From Methylobacterium sp. Leaf112 (GTDB taxonomy: Bacteria > Pseudomonadota > Alphaproteobacteria > Rhizobiales > Beijerinckiaceae), in assembly GCF_001423295.1 (NCBI RefSeq), contig NZ_LMNG01000012.1, positions 186,728 to 250,727 of the forward strand: a DNA stretch of 64,000 nt, given 5' to 3'. This document shows, one piece after another, positions 17,414 through 25,840 of the stretch (within the stretch, counting starts at the first letter, position 1; each line of letters starts with the position of its first letter). The translations under genes were made by a program, and so were the position numbers. Under the pieces are notes generated by a model, which was not told where the DNA came from, did no database searches, and saw only the letters and a list, made by a program, of their open reading frames with translations.

Positions 17414-17460
17414 GTCTCGATACTTGAGACGCAGCGTGCGAGAGCGAAAATTGCTCTCGC
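17414..17460 (+). promoter_or_regulatory. Two consecutive hairpins before the DUF6894 gene
   Basis: GTCTC/GAGAC (17414-17430) is followed by perfect 8-base arms GCGAGAGC/GCTCTCGC with a GAAAATT loop (17438-17460). They lie after the diguanylate cyclase stop and 23 bases before the DUF6894 start. They could terminate the cyclase transcript or shape the leader of the small gene. There is no T-run, so simple intrinsic termination is uncertain. Confidence 0.4.
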
Positions 17461-17482
17461 CAGACAAGCGCGGAGTGCATCT

Positions 17483-17722
17483 GTGGCCTTGTACTATTTC
17501 GACATTCACGATGGCACATCACATTTCGATGCGGTCGGCATCGAGTGCTCCGGCCTCGACGAGGTGAAATCGCAAGCGATGCGAGTCCTGCCCGAAATCG
17601 CGCGCGAGCAGGCCTGCAACAGCAATGATCGGCTCGCCTATACGATTCTGGTGAGTGATGAGGATCACAAGGCCGTCTATTCGGCGACCCTGGTGCTTGT
17701 CGGACAGTGGTTGATCCACTGA
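17483..17722 (+). CDS. DUF6894 family small protein
   Basis: A 79-residue cytoplasmic protein beginning ALYYFDIHDG, with the conserved pattern of a short beta hairpin followed by a helix (LDEVKSQAMRVLPEIAREQA) and a C-terminal beta strand pair. Small proteins of this type are numerous in Methylobacterium and Bradyrhizobium genomes and have no known function. The start is GTG 17483 with GGAG about 10 bases upstream. It is not obviously in an operon. Confidence 0.75.
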   Translation: MALYYFDIHDGTSHFDAVGIECSGLDEVKSQAMRVLPEIAREQACNSNDRLAYTILVSDEDHKAVYSATLVLVGQWLIH

Positions 17723-18300
17723 CGTTCGTGCTGAACGGGGGCGATATCGCTTGGTCCGGCTGCGGAACGGTTCGAGCCGGCAGGGTGCCTTTGGGGGGAA
17801 GTACTACGGCAGTCCATGTCGTGATCGGCAACAGCTGTTCTCGGGCTATATGTGGAACACAACGCGCGTTCCGCCCAGTATGAGTGGCATGCCGAGCGTC
17901 GAACCTATCGGAAGCCCATCACATGCCCGCGCTTCCTTTGCCGAGGCGACGCGCATGACGATGGCGAGTGCCGGGGCGCCCGCCCTGAAGACCAATGTCC
18001 AGGCCTCGCATCGTCAACGCCTTACATCGCATGGATCTCCCGGGGACGACCGAACGAGTCGACGCGCAGACAACGTATGGGACACACACCGAACCCGGGA
18101 CGTACAGTCAATGCCGGAATCCGCAATGGCATGAGACGTTTAGGGACCGAGCCGTCCAGCGGGAAAACCTCGATTGAAACGCGTGTCGCCACCGCGATGG
18201 CGGCTTTCCAGCACAACGGCTTTTCCCGCTGATGCCACCGCCTGCATCCACTTCGCCGAGGCCATGCACCTGCGGGGTGGGCGCGGGATCGACCGCCCGA
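17723..18300. other. 578-base gap before the HD-GYP gene (convergent side)
   Basis: No gene, RNA or repeat is recognised. Several overlapping short open frames exist, but their translations are Arg/Ser-rich, mutually overlapping and without ribosome binding sites. Confidence 0.4.
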
Positions 18301-19374
18301 TCAGTCGGTGAACCCGCCGGCGATGGGCGCGAACGCCCGCACCAGCACGGGGTCCAGGCGCCCGTCCATCTCCGTCAGGATCGCGTAGGCCTTTGCCGCC
18401 GGCATCGGCGGCTTGTAGGACCGCCGCTCGATCAGCGCCGCGTAGATGTCGCAGACCGTGATCAGGCGCACCAGGTCGGGGATCTCCGCATCCTTCAGCC
18501 CGTCCGGGTAGCCCGACCCGTCCAGCAATTCGTGATGTGAGCGCACCACGCTCAACATCTCCGCTTCGAACCCCTCCCCGGCAAGCATGGCGTGCCCCTG
18601 CCCGGGGTGGAGCCGCATCACCGCCAACTCGGCGTCGTCGAGGCGGCCGGGCTTGTTCAGGATCGCGGGTGGCACATGGATCTTGCCGACATCGTGCACG
18701 AGTGCGGCCTTGGTCAGGCGGTGCCGCTCGTGGGCGCCGAAGCCGAGATGCGTGGCGAAGGCCGCCGCGACGCCGGCAACCAGCAGGCAGTGCTGGTGGG
18801 TGGCGTCGTCGAAGCGATGCATCGCCCCGATCCAGTCCCGGATGCCGGTTTCCCCGATCGCGCGCGCAACGAGCTCCGTGCCGTTGTCGATCAGGGTCGG
18901 CGTGATCGGGCGATCGGCGACGAACACGTCGGTGTAGAACGCGCTGACCCGTGCCGCCTGTGCGGCGATATGCGGAGCGAGCGGCGTCGGCGGCGCTTCC
19001 GCCACCCCGAGGGCGGCGCGGATGCGCTGCACGTCGACGGGGGCCGGCAGGATGTGCGTGGACCCCAACTCGACGGCCTGGAGGCGGGTACGGCGGCTTT
19101 CGTGTGTCTGGACGACGATCAACGGCCCTTTGATCCGCGAGAGGGCGCGCAGGGCGCGCAGGCGGATCATGGCGCCTTCATCGAGATCGACGACGTCGCA
19201 GATCAACGTCGCATACGGCTCAGCCGGAGCCGGATCGGCGTAGAGATCGTGCATCCGGCAGGCCAAAGCCGGCGCGAGCTGGGGGATCAGCGCGGCGTTG
19301 CGGCCCGGATCGTCCGTGACCCAGAGGACGCGCTTCGCGCGGTCGGCCGGCGCCGTGCCGATGGCCTCAACCAC
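18301..19374 (-). CDS. HD-GYP domain protein with degenerate receiver domain (putative c-di-GMP phosphodiesterase)
   Basis: A 357-residue protein. Residues about 14-125 form a receiver-like fold (RVLWVTDDPG, ATLICDVVDLDEG) in which the usual acidic pocket is incomplete. Residues about 185-345 are an HD-GYP domain with H227-D228 in ALVHDVGKIHVP, H280-H281 and the signature DGSGYPDGL. HD-GYP proteins hydrolyse c-di-GMP; the metal ligands are present, so activity is likely. Its first bases overlap the end of the upstream PilZ gene by 8, so the two form an operon, pairing a c-di-GMP effector with a phosphodiesterase. Confidence 0.88.
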   Translation of the reverse strand: MVEAIGTAPADRAKRVLWVTDDPGRNAALIPQLAPALACRMHDLYADPAPAEPYATLICDVVDLDEGAMIRLRALRALSRIKGPLIVVQTHESRRTRLQAVELGSTHILPAPVDVQRIRAALGVAEAPPTPLAPHIAAQAARVSAFYTDVFVADRPITPTLIDNGTELVARAIGETGIRDWIGAMHRFDDATHQHCLLVAGVAAAFATHLGFGAHERHRLTKAALVHDVGKIHVPPAILNKPGRLDDAELAVMRLHPGQGHAMLAGEGFEAEMLSVVRSHHELLDGSGYPDGLKDAEIPDLVRLITVCDIYAALIERRSYKPPMPAAKAYAILTEMDGRLDPVLVRAFAPIAGGFTD

Positions 19375-19738
19375 GACGCAGACCGCGCCGGGTTCCCAAG
19401 GACTGATGCGGCGCCCGGTCGGCGGCCTCGGCCTGCTGCTGCGGCGTCAGCGGCTTCGGGGGCAACTTGGCGAGTTGGAGGATCCGCACGCCCGCAAGGC
19501 TTCCGGCGCGCCACGCGAGGTTGACCGAGCAGACGTAATCCATGCCGATGATCTTCAGCATGAAATCGTTCGGAAGCTCGATGTGCGCCGGCACGCCGAT
19601 CTTGGCGCCCGTGCTTGAAACATCCTTCACCGTACAGGGCGTCTCGGCCCCATCGGGGGTCCGAATGAGGCCAATCCAGTTCGTTGTGTTCCGGGGCGCC
19701 CGCTGGCGCTCGATCGATCTGTTGGGATTTTCGGGCAA
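19367..19738 (-). CDS. PilZ-domain c-di-GMP binding protein
   Basis: A 123-residue single-domain protein. The N-terminal arginine motif (RQRAPR, residues 10-16) and the strand motif VKDVSSTGAKIG (D/N-x-S-x-x-G class) are the two c-di-GMP binding elements of PilZ. The C-terminus (KPLTPQQQAEAADRAPHQS) is polar and helical. It overlaps the HD-GYP gene by 8 bases. It may couple c-di-GMP to surface behaviour, in line with the nearby Tad pilus and diguanylate cyclase; a partner is not evident. Confidence 0.85.
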   Translation of the reverse strand: MPENPNRSIERQRAPRNTTNWIGLIRTPDGAETPCTVKDVSSTGAKIGVPAHIELPNDFMLKIIGMDYVCSVNLAWRAGSLAGVRILQLAKLPPKPLTPQQQAEAADRAPHQSLGTRRGLRRG

Positions 19739-20263
19739 CGATCTGCTTCCGACACCAAGTTTCAGACTGGATAGCCATCGCAGAATATGTACACCCCGAT
19801 TCGTTACTCAATATTTATGCAGTAACGGTCGTCACTTCAGTCCCAGGTATACCCTTGCCAGTCGGCAATCTCAGATTGATTCGCCCAAGGCTCATCTGGG
19901 CCGAGGCTTCCTGCCCAACCGACCGCAACCGGGAGTCCAGCCAGATCGGCCCACGCTTCGCTGCGCCTGCAGATGCGCTGTGGCGCCCAGGGGCTAGCCC
20001 ACATCCCACCGCCGTTGGATCGTGCCGAGCGTAGCCAAGCTTTCGCACCGAGACGGGCCGCAAAGCTCAGGGATGCCGAAGACCGGCGGGCTCGCTTGAC
20101 CGACCTACTCTCGATCGTGCGATGAACTGGATGGGCAATCCGGAAAATCGGAACGCTCAGACAATAGACAATAGCGCGCCATCCGCTGCCAGCGGAGGTT
20201 AAGTGCGCCGAACCTCCCGTCGGACGGGACCGACGGGATCGGTCGGGCGTCAAAGGTCGGGTT
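19739..20263. other. 525-base gap with no recognisable gene
   Basis: The part next to the PilZ gene (19745-19860) is unusually AT-rich for this genome (for example GTTACTCAATATTTATGCAG) and probably carries the promoter of the PilZ/HD-GYP operon. The remainder is open in several frames, but none has convincing protein character. It borders a patch of decayed genes and may itself be remnant sequence. Confidence 0.4.
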
Positions 20264-20955
20264 ATGACAGGCAGCAACATCACGGTCGGGTCGGCCCGCC
20301 TCCGGGCGCGCGATCTCCTGCTGGCCTCGACAGCCCTTGTCGGGTTTAGCGTTCAGCCGTGCCAGACCCCGACGGTGCCGCCCGTGGCCGCGACGCTCCT
20401 GCGCGAGCGGATCGCCCGCTGGCTGGCCCTCGCCGTCGAGACTCCGGCCGCCCTCGTCGCCCGGCTGAACCCCCTGCGCATCCGGAAGGTGCGCCCGGCG
20501 GCGCGGATCGGGCGGCGGCAATTGCGGGAGACCCTACGGGCGGTTGCGGTGTTGGCCGTCCGGGCGCGTGGCGTGCTCGCCCGTTCCGGGCTGGTGGTCC
20601 GCGTCCCTCGCCGTCGGGACCGGCATGACCCACGCGCAATCGTCGATTTGGAAAGGGCACAGGCGCCACCACGACGACCGGCGATTACAGCCCCGGAACC
20701 AATCGGAATAACGGGACGGCTCCGATCGAAGCGGGCCGGTCTGCCGTTTTCACCGACACGGGCGCCACCGCCATCAACGTACCGGTCGGCCCGATCACGC
20801 CGGATAGCTGGACTTTCAGCACCGTTGCTCAGAGCTAGACGATTACCGGCGGAGGCGTGAATTTCGGCGTTGCCGGCCTCGTCAACATCGCCACGAGCGG
20901 GGCCATCTGCATCGCCAACGCCATTGGTGTCCAGCCAAACGGCATAGTTGTTTAG
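20264..20955 (+). pseudogene. Remnant of an autotransporter/adhesin-type gene
   Basis: A short export-signal-like start (RARDLLLASTALVGFSVQ, frame of 20264) is followed, after an apparent frameshift near 20355, by another frame with an in-frame TGA at 20626 and TAG at 20836. That frame encodes beta-helix passenger-like sequence: GATTTTGDYSPGTN, SAVFTDTGATAINVPV, WTFSTVAQS then, after the TAG, TITGGGVNFGVAGLVNIA. The phrase pattern resembles passenger repeats of large autotransporters, where the tyrosine of QSYTI is commonly found at the spot now occupied by the stop. No beta-barrel domain follows; an IS630-type remnant on the opposite strand abuts it. This is a call from recognisable phrases only. 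Confidence 0.5.
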
Positions 20956-21455
20956 GATCGCGTTGACGATCTTGCCCGCCGTTTCCGCCGCCTCGACTGC
21001 ATTAAGGAAGCGGATAAACTCCTGCGGTGGCGCTTGTAGTCGTGGGTGCGGGTCGTCGGCTTGCCCGGCTTCATCGGCAACGGGTCCTGCGGGCGGGCGG
21101 GTCGACGTAGAGCCCAACGACGTCACGCAACTTGGCGGCGAAGGCCGGATCGGTGGAGAGCTTGAACTACCGGACCCGATGCGGCTGCAGACCGTGCCCG
21201 CTCCAGCATCCGCTGCACCGACGAAACGCTGATGGCCGCGACCTTGCTCATGGCAGCGGATCGCCTTGCGTCAGAGCCACCACGCGCGCCGCCACCTCCG
21301 GCCCCAGCGGCGGGATGCGCGTCGACCGCGTCTTATCCCGCAACCGCCCCCCCGAACGGACTGAACCGTCAGGGCTCAACCACCAGGACAGGCTGACGCG
21401 CGCGGTCTTCGGGTACGCGGCGACGCGGGCTCTACGGTCGATCGTCAAAGGCCGA
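20925..21455 (-). pseudogene. IS630-family transposase remnant, frameshifted and internally deleted
   Basis: Read on the minus strand in several frames, the pieces match the linear order of an IS630 DDE transposase. They are RLRDKTRSTRIPPLGPEVAA with RVVALTQGDP (about 21250-21360), then SKVAAISVSSVQRM, then FKLSTDPAFAAKLRDVVGLY, then THDYKRH, then QEFIRFLNAVEAAETAGKIV and NAILNNYA (about 20925-21030). Most of the catalytic domain between the second and last pieces is missing and the frames differ, so the element is dead. No terminal inverted repeats were recognised. It adjoins the autotransporter-like remnant and ends close to the LOV kinase stop codon. Confidence 0.75.
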
Positions 21456-21508
21456 ACCGAGCGCTTGCCTTCTCCCTCGAGCCCGAATGCCTCGATCGAG
21501 CGGCGCGA

Positions 21509-23941
21509 TCAGCGTCGCTGCCGCGAAGCTCCCGTGGCCGCCCGGCTCACGGCCCGCCGCAGGATTCGCGACAGATCCTCCACCGAATAGGGCTTCTTCA
21601 AGAACGGGAAGCCGTGTGTGCCCTCCTCGGCCAGGACATGGCTGTAGCCAGACGCGAGCACCACCGGCATTCCCGGATGGCGATGCCGGATCTCGCGGGC
21701 CATATCGATGCCGTTCATCCCCGGCATCACGACATCGGAAAAGATCACGTCGAAGCCCGGGGGGGCCTGCAGCATCTCCAGGGCCTTCTCGGCGTTCATC
21801 GCCCAGGCGGTCTCGTAGCCGAGTTCGCGCAAGGCCTGGGTAGCGAAAGCGCCGACCTCCTCGTTGTCCTCGACCACGAGAACCCGCGTCCCATGGCCGT
21901 CGGCGAGGGGCTCGGGCTCGTCGTCCGTCTCTTCGGCCATGTGCCGCCCCATCGCGCGGGGCAGGTAGAGGGTGAAGGTGGTGCCGCTACCGGGCGCGCT
22001 TTCGACCAGAACTTCGCCACCCGACTGCTTGGCGAAACCGAACACCTGGGACAAGCCGAGACCTGTGCCCTGGCCGACGCCCTTGGTGGTGAAGAACGGC
22101 TCGAAGATCCGGTCGAGGTCGCCCTCAGCGATTCCGGTTCCCGTGTCGCGGACCGACACCGCGACGAAGTCGCCCGGGATGCGCGGGTGAGCCCGGACCG
22201 CCGGAATGCCGGAGGCGCGCCGCACGCCGATATCGAGGCGACCCTCGCCGCCCATGGCATCGCGTGCATTGATGGCCATGTTGACCAGGGCCGTATCGAA
22301 CTGGCTCGGGTCGGCATCGATGAGGTGGGGGACGTCCTCGCCCTCGGCGTTCCGGACCGGGGTGACGTCGGTGACGACCCGGATGCGCGCACCCGTCAGG
22401 GTTCCGACCATGTCGGCGACGGAAGCGACGCTGCGGCCGACGTCGAACACCTCCGGCGTCAGGGCCTGACGCCGCGCGAAGGCGAGGAGCTGGCCCGTGA
22501 GCTTGGCGGCGCGCGTGACCGTGTCGGAGATGGCTCCGATGTAGCGCTGCCGGCGTTCCTCGGACAGGTCCGGACGCTTCAGGAGGTCGGTCGAGGACCG
22601 GATCACCGTCAGCAGATTGTTGAAGTCGTGCGCGACGCCGCCCGTGAGCTGACCCACGGCCTCCAGCTTCTGGGACTGACGGAGCTGCTCTTCCAGGGCG
22701 CGACGCTCGGTGACGTCGCGGCCGGCTGCATAGAAGTGATCGCCTTGGGGGATCGCGTTCCACGACACCCAGCGATAGCTGCCATCCGCCGCCCGGATCC
22801 GCACATCGAGATTGTCGAGAACCTCGCCGGCGCGAAGCTGCCCGAAGGCCGTTGCGGCCGCCTCCTTGTCGTCGGGGTAGACGTAGTCGTCGAAGGACGT
22901 ATCCACGAGGTCACCCTCGGACCAGCCGAGCATCTCGGTCCAGGCCGGATTGACCGCACGGTAGATGCCATCGAAACCGCAGACCACGAGCAGATCGCGG
23001 CTGGCACGCCACACGAGATCGCGTTCCGTGGTCCGTTCGCGGGCGGTATCCCGCAGGACGCCCTCCGCGAGGCGGCGGTCGGTGACGTCGTTGAACAGCA
23101 AGGCGAGCCGGTGCTGGACAGGCTCGCCGATGCGCAGGGCCTGCACCTCGAACCAGCGCCCCAGCGCCACGACCCCGCTCTCGAACCGGACGGCCTGCCC
23201 CGATAGGGCAACGGCCCCGTAGGTGTCGAGCCAGGTCCGTTCGAGGTCCGGCACCACCTCGCTCACCCACTTGCCCACCACGTCGTCGAGCCCGGTATGA
23301 CGGGCGAAAGCGGGGTTCGCCTCGACGAAGCGGTAATCGATGGCCTTTCCCTCCGCGTCGAAACGCATCTCGATCACGCAGAAGCCGGCGTCGAGGGCGT
23401 TGAACAGGGTCCGGTAGCGCGCCTCGCTCTCGGCGAGCATGCCCTCTTCGGTCCGGAACCGGGTGACATCGAGCTGGCTGGCGAAGAAGTACCGTAGCTG
23501 GCCTTCCGGGGTGAAGACCGGGCTGACGTAGAGTTCGTTGCGGAACGTCGAACCGTCACGGCGGTAATTCAGGATCTCGACCACCACATCGCGGCGGGCC
23601 GAGATGGCGTCGCGAACGCGCGCGATATCGGCCGGATCGGTGTCCGGTCCCTGCAGGAACCTGCAGTTGCGGCCGATCAATTCCTCGGCCGAGTAGCCGC
23701 ACAGATCCTGGAACGCCCGATTGGCGAACACGATGGGATTGTCGGGCTGGTTGGGGTCGGTGACGATCTGGGGCATGCGGGTCTTCTCCGCAGCCGTGAA
23801 CAGGAGGTCGACATCCGCCGCGGACGTCTGCTGACCGCTCTCCGGTCGACGCACATGCGAGATGTTCCGCTCGCGCAGCCGCGCGATCTCAGCCTGGAGT
23901 TCGCGGTTCTCGGTGCGTAGGCGCTCGTTCTCGATGTCCAT
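21509..23941 (-). CDS. Blue-light LOV-PAS hybrid histidine kinase with C-terminal receiver
   Basis: An 810-residue soluble sensor kinase. A coiled coil (residues 1-27) leads into a LOV domain (about 45-165) whose signature GRNCRFLQG carries the flavin-adduct cysteine C93, with the companion NYRRDGSTFRNEL. Two further PAS domains follow (about 170-290 and 305-415). The HisKA domain has phosphoacceptor H438 in GGVAHDFNNLL, the ATPase domain spans about 545-665 (DTGTGIAEGDLDRIFEPFFT), and a receiver at about 692-805 has D736 in FSDVVMPGMNG. No membrane helix is present. LOV kinases of this build are known blue-light receptors; output here is unknown. The nearest upstream gene on this strand encodes a photolyase-like FAD protein. 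Confidence 0.93.
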   Translation of the reverse strand: MDIENERLRTENRELQAEIARLRERNISHVRRPESGQQTSAADVDLLFTAAEKTRMPQIVTDPNQPDNPIVFANRAFQDLCGYSAEELIGRNCRFLQGPDTDPADIARVRDAISARRDVVVEILNYRRDGSTFRNELYVSPVFTPEGQLRYFFASQLDVTRFRTEEGMLAESEARYRTLFNALDAGFCVIEMRFDAEGKAIDYRFVEANPAFARHTGLDDVVGKWVSEVVPDLERTWLDTYGAVALSGQAVRFESGVVALGRWFEVQALRIGEPVQHRLALLFNDVTDRRLAEGVLRDTARERTTERDLVWRASRDLLVVCGFDGIYRAVNPAWTEMLGWSEGDLVDTSFDDYVYPDDKEAAATAFGQLRAGEVLDNLDVRIRAADGSYRWVSWNAIPQGDHFYAAGRDVTERRALEEQLRQSQKLEAVGQLTGGVAHDFNNLLTVIRSSTDLLKRPDLSEERRQRYIGAISDTVTRAAKLTGQLLAFARRQALTPEVFDVGRSVASVADMVGTLTGARIRVVTDVTPVRNAEGEDVPHLIDADPSQFDTALVNMAINARDAMGGEGRLDIGVRRASGIPAVRAHPRIPGDFVAVSVRDTGTGIAEGDLDRIFEPFFTTKGVGQGTGLGLSQVFGFAKQSGGEVLVESAPGSGTTFTLYLPRAMGRHMAEETDDEPEPLADGHGTRVLVVEDNEEVGAFATQALRELGYETAWAMNAEKALEMLQAPPGFDVIFSDVVMPGMNGIDMAREIRHRHPGMPVVLASGYSHVLAEEGTHGFPFLKKPYSVEDLSRILRRAVSRAATGASRQRR

Positions 23942-24515
23942 GCCGTCCGCTTCCGTGGGAACAGCGCCGCAACCGCCACGCCCAAACGCAACGGCCGAGA
24001 GCGAGAGAGGGTCCGCCTCCGCGCACCCCAGCCGCGCCCGGCCAGTGAGAATCGAGGGAAGTTCGCGAAGCGACGGCTTAGAGGCCTCACAAAACTCCCG
24101 ATCACCGCCAGCGCTCGCTCTGTGCGCCCCGGTGCAGCGGGAGTTTCGCGAGAGACATTTAGACGATCTCCCCGCTGGCCGATACCGGCACGGGCGAGCC
24201 CTGAACGGTCATGGACGTTCCCCGGCAGTCCGTTCCGCCGACGCCCGCGGGGTGACGGATCGTCCCGGGCGCACCGCCGCCGCTCGCACCAGTCCGCCCG
24301 CGGGACGCGCCCGCACAGCCGGTGACCGGCGGGACGTCGCTCCTGGGTTTCGCTTCGGTGCTCACTTTGCTGGATCTGCGGACGGGCACCTCCGGACAAG
24401 CGCCACGGGTCCCCGCCGATGCATCGTTTCCGTCTTCCGTCTTGACGATCCGGGGGCCTGAGACCGATCGGGAGTGGTTTGCTCATCGCGAGGCGACACG
24501 GCGGAGAATGCGAAG
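23942..24515. other. 574-base gap between the LOV kinase and the photolyase-like gene
   Basis: No supported gene. A 76-codon frame on the minus strand (24159-24389, GTG start, Gly/Pro/Ser-rich translation) has no recognisable domain and a poor start context, so it is not called. The promoter of the LOV kinase should lie here. No operator or RNA element was recognised. Confidence 0.4.
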
Positions 24516-25646
24516 TCAGGCGCCGCGCAGGGCCGGGATCGCCGAGCGGAGACGGGAATAGCCGCGCGTGGATTTCGGCCACGCCGCATCGTCCCAGGCC
24601 CGCCGCACGCGCAAGCACCCATCCGGCATCGCCGTCGCCGATGGTCCGACCGGAGCCCAGGCCGTCACCACCGGCAGGCCGTCCGCCCACCCGTTCCCGA
24701 CCGGGGCCCCCGGGCACGCGAAACGCGCCGTCGCCCGGGCCAAAGCATCCGCCATCGCGGCCTCGTCCGCGGCCTTGACACGATCGGACGCACCCTGGGC
24801 ATGAACGATCAGACCTCCGATCCGGACGATCTTCGTCCCGCGGAGCGGTAGGCTCTCCGGGTGGAGATCGTCGAGGTGCAGGAGCAGCGCGACATCGCCT
24901 TCCGGCATCGGATCTGCCTGCGGCAACGCCACCTCCCGCGGCGGCATCGGCTCGTCGAGGGCGTCCGGGTATTCGTCGAGACCGACGGGGTCGAAGCGTC
25001 CCTCCGTGTAGCGCCGGATGTTCTCCGCACGGGCGACGTAGTGCTTGCCGCGGGTATGCAGGCCAGCGACCCAGCGCCAGGACAGCGTGTTGCTGGCCGG
25101 ATCGCCATCGACGAGGTGTCGCATGAAGAATGCGGCCCCGAGCGCCCAGGGCAGGCGCAGGGTGAAGATCCAGATCGAGGCGAACCACATTCGGGCGTGA
25201 TTGTGCAGCCAGCCGGTCTCGACAAGTTCGCGCGCCCAATCATCGAACCCGTCGATGCCGGCTCGGCCCTCAATGGCCGATTCGTGGATGCGGCGCAGTC
25301 CGGGTTCGGCGGCGAGCAGGTCATGCCCATGTCCGACCTCGGCGAGGAAGTCCGTCCAGGCCGCCGGGTGGGTCTCCAGATGTCCCTTGAAGTAGGTTCG
25401 CCAGAAGACCTCGGAGACGAACTTCTCCGCTCCGCCATCGCCGAACGCCCGATCCGCGGCGGCCACGACTTCCGCCTCCGTGATCAGGCGCCGGCGCAGA
25501 TAGGGCGAGAGCATCGATGTGCTCGGCCCGTTGCCCAGCCCCCGGTCGGTGTTGCGGTCCGCAGAGTATGCGGCGCCGGGGCCTTCGAGGAAATCGGAGA
25601 GGCGCTCGAGCCCGGCGGCCCGGGTCATGGTGAAGGTACGATGCAT
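24516..25646 (-). CDS. Photolyase/cryptochrome-like FAD-binding protein lacking the N-terminal antenna domain
   Basis: A 376-residue protein starting directly in the photolyase helical FAD domain. It contains STSMLSPYLRRRL (42-54, FAD-phosphate contact), VFWRTYFKGHL (80-90), WLHNHARMWFASIW (147-160) and DGDPASNTLSWRWVAG (180-195), the conserved core of cryptochrome/photolyase proteins. The usual N-terminal alpha/beta antenna domain is absent. Residues about 240-376 form an extra C-terminal segment (EGDVALLLHLDDLHPES, GLPVVTAWAPVGP) that I cannot assign to a known family. Repair or signalling activity cannot be decided from sequence. ATG 25646 is used; ATG 25628 is possible. Its closeness to a LOV kinase suggests a light-linked role. 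Confidence 0.82.
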   Translation of the reverse strand: MHRTFTMTRAAGLERLSDFLEGPGAAYSADRNTDRGLGNGPSTSMLSPYLRRRLITEAEVVAAADRAFGDGGAEKFVSEVFWRTYFKGHLETHPAAWTDFLAEVGHGHDLLAAEPGLRRIHESAIEGRAGIDGFDDWARELVETGWLHNHARMWFASIWIFTLRLPWALGAAFFMRHLVDGDPASNTLSWRWVAGLHTRGKHYVARAENIRRYTEGRFDPVGLDEYPDALDEPMPPREVALPQADPMPEGDVALLLHLDDLHPESLPLRGTKIVRIGGLIVHAQGASDRVKAADEAAMADALARATARFACPGAPVGNGWADGLPVVTAWAPVGPSATAMPDGCLRVRRAWDDAAWPKSTRGYSRLRSAIPALRGA

Positions 25647-25840
25647 CGGTTCGATCTAGGGTCGTCGAGGGCAGCGCCGATGCGACTCAATTCCCGGGAG
25701 CGTCCTTGCTCATCGGCCGGGTTCCGCGCTCGTTCGATTGCCTGCCCGAGGCGCGCAATCCGGAGCCCGTCCGAGTCTGTAAGCTCATTCTACCGCGGCA
25801 CCGGATCTCCCTCGTCGCAGGTGCGCCGCACTCCGGATCG

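Noticed and set aside
17852..18232. Small plus-strand frames between the DUF6894 and HD-GYP genes
   Set aside because: Several overlapping frames with equal openness, no ribosome binding sites and Arg-rich translations.
19837..20283. 148-codon minus-strand frame in the gap before the autotransporter remnant
   Set aside because: Arg/Ser/Ala/Trp-rich, unusual composition, no homology that I recognise, and overlaps other frames. It could be remnant DNA but not a supported gene.
24159..24389. 76-codon minus-strand frame between the LOV kinase and the photolyase-like gene
   Set aside because: GTG start with no ribosome binding site, Gly/Pro/Ser-rich translation, no recognisable domain. It may be chance in high-GC DNA.
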